A stretch of DNA of 6,631 bases, taken from JAFAVZ01 sp036009105. Lineage in GTDB: Bacteria > Acidobacteriota > Thermoanaerobaculia > Gp7-AA8. The notes under the pieces were generated by a model. The model was not told the DNA's origin. It saw only the letters and a program-made list of their open reading frames with translations, and ran no database searches. Both the position numbers and the translations under genes were made by a program. Shown in pieces: positions 1 through 3,648 of the stretch. The DNA is taken from assembly GCA_036009105.1 (NCBI GenBank), contig DASYMJ010000359.1, forward strand, positions 1 through 6,631. Reading direction: 5' to 3'. Every line of letters starts with the position of its first letter. Positions within the stretch are counted from its first letter, which is position 1.

Positions 1-5
1 ACGCT

Positions 6-29
6 GGGCCGGCTGAGAGCCGGCCCTAC
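6..29 (-). repeat. GTAG-headed REP-like palindrome, copy 1
   Basis: The arms GGGCCGGCT (6-14) and AGCCGGCCC (18-26) pair perfectly over 9 bp around a GAG loop. On the minus strand the element starts with GTAG (29-26). It lies one base from the TAA stop of ftsY (33-31), so it would be transcribed in the 3' end of the ftsY message. No T-run follows the stem on the minus strand, which argues against a standard intrinsic terminator. The same sequence recurs four more times in this window, all inside the addB-like gene, so it is a dispersed element rather than a site private to ftsY. Confidence 0.85.
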
Positions 30-30
30 A

Positions 31-954
31 TTACTCGAACAGCGTGTCCACGTACGCGGCGGGGTCGAAGGGGATCAGGTCGTCCGCCCCCTCCCCCACC
101 CCCACGAACTTCACCGGGATGGCGAACTGGCGCATGATCGAGAGGATCACGCCGCCTTTGGCCGTGCCGTCGAGCTTCGTCACCACGATGCCGGTGATCT
201 TCGCCGCCTCGAGGAACGCCGCGGCCTGGCTCACGCCGTTCTGCCCCGTCGTGCCGTCCAGCACGAGCAGGGTCTCGTGAGGCGCGCCGGGCAGCTCCTT
301 CTCGATCACCCGGCGCACCTTGCCCAGCTCCTGCATCAGGTGCGACTTGTTGTGCAGCCGGCCGGCGGTATCGATGAGCACCACGTCGGCGCCGCGCGCC
401 TTCGCCGCGGTCACCGCATCGTGCGCAACGGCGCCCGGATCGGAGCCGGCCTTGTGCTTGACCATCGGCACGCCGATGCGGTCGGCCCACATGCCGAGCT
501 GCTCGATGGCCGCGGCGCGGAACGTATCGGCGGCGCCGAGGATCACGCTGCGGCCTTCGTTCTTCCAGCGGGTGGCCAGCTTGGCGATGGTCGTGGTCTT
601 GCCGGTGCCGTTCACGCCGACCACCAGGACGACGAACGGTTTGGCGCGGCTGATGTCGATGGTCTGCTGCTCCCTCCGCGGAATCAAAGCGCGCGTCTCC
701 TCCCGCAGCACCTCGGTCAGGCGATCCATCTTCGTGATGCGCTCGTCGCGGACGCGCGACTCGATGCGGCCGACCAGGGACGTGGTCAGCTCCGCCCCGA
801 TGTCGGCGCCGAGCAGGCCTTCCTCCAGGCCGTCAATCGCCGCCTGATCGATCGGCAGATCCGGAACCATCGCTTCCTTGACCTTCTCGATGATCTCGGT
901 GTGAGTCATGAAGAGGCCGCGCTTCAATTTGTCGAACAAAGATTTCTCAGCCAT
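31..954 (-). CDS. ftsY: FtsY, signal recognition particle receptor GTPase
   Basis: FtsY docks the SRP-ribosome-nascent chain complex at the inner membrane; reciprocal GTP hydrolysis with Ffh releases the nascent chain to SecYEG. The 307-residue protein has an N domain (about 1-95) and a G domain with all signature motifs: G1 GVNGTGKTTT (113-122), DTFRAAA (143-149), DTAGR (195-199), TKLDG (259-263) and the closing GVGE (285-288). The long acidic A domain of E. coli FtsY is absent. What remains is a short N-terminal amphipathic stretch containing FDKLKRGLF, like the lipid-binding helix that precedes the N domain in many FtsY proteins. The ATG overlaps the end of the clpX-like gene by 8 bp (ATGGCTGA), so translation is probably coupled; a purine tract (AGGGA) sits unusually close to the start. 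The gene is intact, and identification rests on complete SRP-GTPase motifs, with FtsY favoured over Ffh because no C-terminal M domain follows. Confidence 0.97.
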   Translation of the reverse strand: MAEKSLFDKLKRGLFMTHTEIIEKVKEAMVPDLPIDQAAIDGLEEGLLGADIGAELTTSLVGRIESRVRDERITKMDRLTEVLREETRALIPRREQQTIDISRAKPFVVLVVGVNGTGKTTTIAKLATRWKNEGRSVILGAADTFRAAAIEQLGMWADRIGVPMVKHKAGSDPGAVAHDAVTAAKARGADVVLIDTAGRLHNKSHLMQELGKVRRVIEKELPGAPHETLLVLDGTTGQNGVSQAAAFLEAAKITGIVVTKLDGTAKGGVILSIMRQFAIPVKFVGVGEGADDLIPFDPAAYVDTLFE

Positions 955-2011
955 GTCCCTGGTCGCGCCGCGCGATGGCGCCGCGGACCATCTCCTCGTC
1001 GATGGTGATGATGCCGCCCGCCGCGGGCTCGAACTCCATGGCCCGGATGACGCGGCGATACGTCTCGCGCAGCGCGCGGGCGCCGAGGCGCTTCTGCTTC
1101 GCCGCGTCCCAGGCGATGGCGATGAGCGCGCCGCGGGTGATGTTCAGGTCGATGCCGTAGGTGGCGAAGTAGTCGCGCGAGGTGCGGAAGATCGCCCCAT
1201 CCGGCTCCACGAAGATGCGGGCCAGCTCTTCCTCGCCCAGGTCGTTGAGCACCACGATGGACTCGAAGCGGGAGAGGAACTGCGGCGTCATGCCGTAGCG
1301 GAACATGTCCTCGTATTTGAGGTAGTCGCGAAGATGGAAGGGCAGCTCCTCGCGCACCTCGCCGGAGGCGGAGACGACCACGACCGGCTTCATCGGCGCG
1401 ACGTCCTGGCCGATGGTGGCCCGGCGCAGCACCGCGTCGTACAGCTCCTCGAACGCGCCGCCGGCGACGAAGAGGATGCTCGAGGAGTTGACGGCGTAGA
1501 CCTCCCCCTCCGCCTCGAACTCGACGTTCTCGTTTTCCATCAGCGTGAGCAGCGCTTCCTGGGCCACGATGCCGCGCACGTTCGCCGCGCCGCTGACGTG
1601 CGCGCGGATCTTGTCCACCTCGTCGATGAACACGATCCCGTGCTCGACCGACCGCAGCACGCGCCGCAGCGGCGCCTCGGGGCCGAACATCTTCTTCGCG
1701 TTCGCGAACAGCCGCCCCAGGACGGCCTTCTGGTACCCCTGCCGCTCCTCGGCCAATACGTTCGCGTTGATGCGGACGATGTTGGCGTAGTCGGAGAGGC
1801 CGGGGCGGGAGGCGAGGAAGCGCTCCACCGCGCGCATCAGGGTGGTCTTGCCGGAGCCGCTGTTGCCGATGAGGAGCATGTTCGGCGCGGGATGGCCGAC
1901 CAGGTGCTTGACCATGGCCACCGCGATCTCCCGGATGGCGTCGTCCTGGCCGACGACGTCCTTGCGCAGCTCCTCGAAGATGTCCCGGGGACGGAGGGGG
2001 AAGGCGGCCAT
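947..2011 (-). CDS. ClpX-like AAA+ ATPase lacking the zinc-binding domain
   Basis: This 354-residue AAA+ protein resembles the ATPase core of the ClpX unfoldase. Visible features in order are VVGQDDAI (19-26), Walker A GNSGSGKTT (49-57), Walker B IVFIDEVDKI (126-135), a ClpX-like strand ILFVAGGAF (179-187), an arginine-finger region PQFLSRFE (243-250, R248) and sensor 2 LGARALR (309-315). It starts almost directly at the AAA+ module, so the N-terminal C4 zinc domain of ClpX is missing. The tyrosine pore loop reads QGYQK (91-95) rather than GYVG, the RKH loop is not apparent, and I see no clear IGF loop for docking ClpP. It may therefore remodel proteins without ClpP. There is no Shine-Dalgarno sequence before the ATG, but a TATACT box lies 10 bp upstream. 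The gene overlaps ftsY, suggesting co-expression. The fold is secure; the partner and substrate are unknown. Confidence 0.85.
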   Translation of the reverse strand: MAAFPLRPRDIFEELRKDVVGQDDAIREIAVAMVKHLVGHPAPNMLLIGNSGSGKTTLMRAVERFLASRPGLSDYANIVRINANVLAEERQGYQKAVLGRLFANAKKMFGPEAPLRRVLRSVEHGIVFIDEVDKIRAHVSGAANVRGIVAQEALLTLMENENVEFEAEGEVYAVNSSSILFVAGGAFEELYDAVLRRATIGQDVAPMKPVVVVSASGEVREELPFHLRDYLKYEDMFRYGMTPQFLSRFESIVVLNDLGEEELARIFVEPDGAIFRTSRDYFATYGIDLNITRGALIAIAWDAAKQKRLGARALRETYRRVIRAMEFEPAAGGIITIDEEMVRGAIARRDQGHG

Positions 2012-2021
2012 GCGGGGCGTG

Positions 2022-2027
2022 AGTATA
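2022..2027 (-). promoter_or_regulatory. Candidate -10 box for clpX-like/ftsY
   Basis: On the minus strand TATACT (2027-2022) ends 10 bases before the ATG of the clpX-like gene, so transcription would begin only a few bases ahead of the start codon, giving an almost leaderless mRNA. This fits the lack of a Shine-Dalgarno sequence. CTGACA (2052-2047), 19 bp upstream and inside the heptamer repeat, is a possible but overly distant -35. Based on box resemblance only. Confidence 0.35.
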
Positions 2028-2037
2028 AACGGGAGAA

Positions 2038-2103
2038 GTTATCGGTTGTCAGTTGTCAGTAGATCAAAGGCACCGACAACTGATAACCGACAACCGACAA
2101 CTG
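2038..2103. repeat. GTTRTCR heptamer repeats forming a long hairpin
   Basis: The left arm is three tandem heptamers (GTTATCG, GTTGTCA, GTTGTCA; 2038-2058). The right arm, read on the other strand, is four (2074-2101: CGACAAC, TGATAAC, CGACAAC, CGACAAC). Pairing 2038-2060 with 2072-2094 gives 20 Watson-Crick pairs out of 23, with an 11-nt loop at 2061-2071. In minus-strand RNA two of the three exceptions become G-U wobbles, leaving a single C-A mismatch. The element fills most of the 111-bp gap between the tail-anchored protein gene and the clpX-like gene. No T-run follows the hairpin directly on the minus strand. It could end the upstream message, protect RNA 3' ends or be a passive repeat; the sequence does not decide. 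Confidence 0.8.
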
Positions 2104-2122
2104 GCGCGAGCCGCGCGAGCGC

Positions 2123-2740
2123 CTACGTCACCAGCGAAACCACGATCGCAATCAACAGCACCGCCACCACGCCCACCGAGATGTAGAACGCCTGCACCGT
2201 GGAGCGGTGCATATTCACCGTTTCCCGGCGTTCGCCCAGGAGGTATTGCAGGTATTCCACGCGGGGGCGCACCGAGCCGACCTTTTCCTCCAGGTTGGGG
2301 TAGAGCACCTGGTTGATGTCCGGCACGAACACGACCGGGATGAACGTCGCCCCGCCGCTGCGGGTCACGAAAATATCGAGCATCTCGTTGTGGGGCTGGT
2401 CGCCCTCGGCCACCAGGCAGTGATAGACCGTGGTCGACTGCAGCACGCTGAGAGCCTTCTGCACCGGGCTCTTCGCCTTGTAGGTGTTCACCACGCCCTG
2501 CGAGGTCTGGCGGAGGATGCGCTCGTTCAGCTCCGGGACGCGGGTAAAGATGAACACCGTCTCCCCGGAGGCGAAGGAGATCTGCTCGGAGCGGCGGAAG
2601 ATGATCTCGCCGAAGTCCTTCCACTCCTCGGGCGACTGGTCGGTGGTGAAGCCCTCCTCCTGCAGCCGGGCCATGAGGCGGGTCACGGGATCGGAGTCGG
2701 AGGGGGACTCGGGCGGTTTCTCAGCTCTCAGTTCTTGCAT
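2123..2740 (-). CDS. Unrecognised protein with a C-terminal membrane anchor
   Basis: I do not recognise a family. From the ATG at 2740-2738 the protein has 205 residues: a charged, proline- and serine-rich N-terminus (about 1-20), a mixed alpha/beta soluble region (about 20-165), and a single hydrophobic helix at about 183-204 that ends at the last residue. There is no signal peptide. It is laid out like a tail-anchored protein with its soluble part in the cytoplasm. The soluble part holds several predicted strands (ETVFIFTR, TTVYHCLVAEG, MLDIFVTR, ATFIPVVFV). An in-frame TTG at 2776 would add 12 residues, but no Shine-Dalgarno sequence precedes it, whereas AGGA lies just before the ATG. The ATG start overlaps the receiver gene by 20 bp, so the two are very probably co-translated and may act together. 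Confidence 0.75.
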   Translation of the reverse strand: MQELRAEKPPESPSDSDPVTRLMARLQEEGFTTDQSPEEWKDFGEIIFRRSEQISFASGETVFIFTRVPELNERILRQTSQGVVNTYKAKSPVQKALSVLQSTTVYHCLVAEGDQPHNEMLDIFVTRSGGATFIPVVFVPDINQVLYPNLEEKVGSVRPRVEYLQYLLGERRETVNMHRSTVQAFYISVGVVAVLLIAIVVSLVT

Positions 2741-3080
2741 ATTTCCTGACGAGGCGGATGAGGTCGTCGAATTCAAAAGGTTTGCCCATGAAGTCGTCCG
2801 CGCCGCATTCGCGCGCTTTCTCTGCGATGTCCGCGTCGCCGGAGACGACGACGTAAGGGATGTCCTTCGTTTCGGGCGAGGACTTGAGCGTGCTGCAAAG
2901 CCTGTCCCCGGCCAGCCCCTTGATGGTCAGGTCGGCCAGGATCATGGCCGGACGGAGGGAGCGGACCCGGTCCAGCGCGGACTGGCCGTCGGCCACCACT
3001 TCGCTCTCGTAACCGTTGCGCTGGAGAATCTTGGCGATCAACTGCGCCACCGGCACGTCGTCCTCAACCACCAGAATCAC
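2721..3080 (-). CDS. Stand-alone CheY-like response regulator receiver
   Basis: The 119-residue protein is a single receiver domain with no output domain. The phosphorylation site is complete: acidic pair D7/D8 (with E6), phosphoacceptor D50 in ILADLTIKG, switch serine S80 in VVVSGD, and K100 followed by P101 in GKPF. It should accept phosphate from a histidine kinase not encoded here and signal by protein contact rather than DNA binding. The start is GTG, with a strong Shine-Dalgarno GGAGGT (3094-3089) 8 bases upstream. The GTG overlaps the TGA of the vanZ-like gene as GTGA. The 3' end overlaps the gene for the tail-anchored protein. This tight packing makes the two membrane proteins its most likely functional neighbours, which is inference from context only. 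Confidence 0.93.
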   Translation of the reverse strand: MILVVEDDVPVAQLIAKILQRNGYESEVVADGQSALDRVRSLRPAMILADLTIKGLAGDRLCSTLKSSPETKDIPYVVVSGDADIAEKARECGADDFMGKPFEFDDLIRLVRKYARTES

Positions 3081-3565
3081 TTCCCCTCACCTCCGGTCTG
3101 AAACCGCACCCGGACGCGCTTGCGCAGATGTCCGAGCGTCGCTCCGGCCAGCACGCCGGCGCCGTTGGTCACCGTATCGGCGAACGTCGTGACGCGGGTC
3201 GGGAGCGAGTACTGCCACATCGCCACCCCCATCGCAAAGACGATTCCCGCCGCGCAGGTGACCGCGTAAGTCGCCGGGCGCGGCCGGTTCGGCCGGTCGA
3301 TGGCGACGAACATGAGGAATCCCCACGGGACGAAGAAGAGGAGGTTGGCGATGACGGGCATGAGGCCGGCGAGGAGCGCATCGGGCGAGATGGTGCGGTA
3401 GCGCATGATGCGCGTCGCGGTCTCCAGCAGCGGATGGGCATCCTTGGCGTAGGCGCGGCCGGACAGGACGCGGACCAGCGTCACCATCGCGGCCGAGGTG
3501 AGGACGAGCAGAAGCAGCGTCGCCCACTTCGGCACTCGGATGACGCGCGTCTCCAGTTTCCCCAT
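3077..3565 (-). CDS. VanZ-like membrane protein
   Basis: This 162-residue protein has four likely membrane helices (about 14-33, 62-87, 98-118 and 133-147). It carries the two hallmarks of the VanZ-like family: NLLFFVPWGFL (74-84) in the second helix, and a DTxTNGxGxxxG-type stretch (D130, N134, G135, G137, G141) before and in the last. The founding VanZ gives low-level teicoplanin resistance, but the molecular role of most members is unknown and resistance should not be inferred here. The TAA codon four codons upstream in frame fixes the ATG at 3565 as the first possible start. No Shine-Dalgarno is present, while a GATAAT box lies just upstream, so the mRNA may be nearly leaderless. It is the first gene of a minus-strand operon and overlaps the receiver gene by 4 bp. 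Confidence 0.88.
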   Translation of the reverse strand: MGKLETRVIRVPKWATLLLLVLTSAAMVTLVRVLSGRAYAKDAHPLLETATRIMRYRTISPDALLAGLMPVIANLLFFVPWGFLMFVAIDRPNRPRPATYAVTCAAGIVFAMGVAMWQYSLPTRVTTFADTVTNGAGVLAGATLGHLRKRVRVRFQTGGEGK

Positions 3566-3573
3566 CGCCGCGC

Positions 3574-3579
3574 ATTATC
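3574..3579 (-). promoter_or_regulatory. Candidate -10 box for the vanZ-like operon
   Basis: GATAAT (3579-3574, minus strand) ends 8 bases before the vanZ-like ATG, which would give a leaderless or nearly leaderless transcript. No convincing -35 hexamer is seen about 17 bp upstream (around 3602-3597). It lies in the 83-bp divergent gap shared with the addB-like gene. Confidence 0.35.
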
Positions 3580-3627
3580 TCGGACACGCGGCCGAACATT
3601 GCCGGTTCTGTGCCGGGGCCCAGCCGG

Positions 3628-3633
3628 TACAAT
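3628..3633 (+). promoter_or_regulatory. Candidate -10 box for the addB-like operon
   Basis: TACAAT lies 15 bases before the ATG at 3649, implying a leader of about 9 nt. No Shine-Dalgarno sequence occurs in that short space. The -35 position (about 3605-3610, GTTCTG) is a poor match. The call rests on the -10 resemblance, its position, and the divergent gene arrangement. Confidence 0.35.
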
Positions 3634-3648
3634 GACCAATAACTGCTG

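Noticed and set aside
6..26. The ftsY-distal palindrome as a Rho-independent terminator
   Set aside because: The stem is strong but no T-run follows it on the minus strand, and the same sequence recurs inside a coding gene where termination would be harmful.
908..2062. A 384-codon open frame antisense to the clpX-like gene
   Set aside because: It is rich in His, Asp and Val with no recognisable motif, and is explained by codon bias of the real AAA+ gene on the other strand.
2038..2103. The heptamer cluster as a CRISPR array
   Set aside because: The units are 7 bp, tandem and inverted, with no 20-40 bp spacers and no cas genes nearby.
2741..2776. Upstream TTG start extending the tail-anchored protein to 217 residues
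   Set aside because: There is no Shine-Dalgarno before the TTG, the overlap with the receiver gene would grow to 56 bp, and the added Ser/Thr-rich segment looks like a by-product of the receiver's codons. The ATG at 2740 is preferred, although not proven.
3611..3632. GGGGCCCAGCCGGTACA before the addB-like gene, considered as a decayed repeat copy
   Set aside because: It resembles only the second arm and head (AGCCGG then TACA) with three bases missing, and no matching first arm. The similarity is too weak in such G+C-rich sequence.
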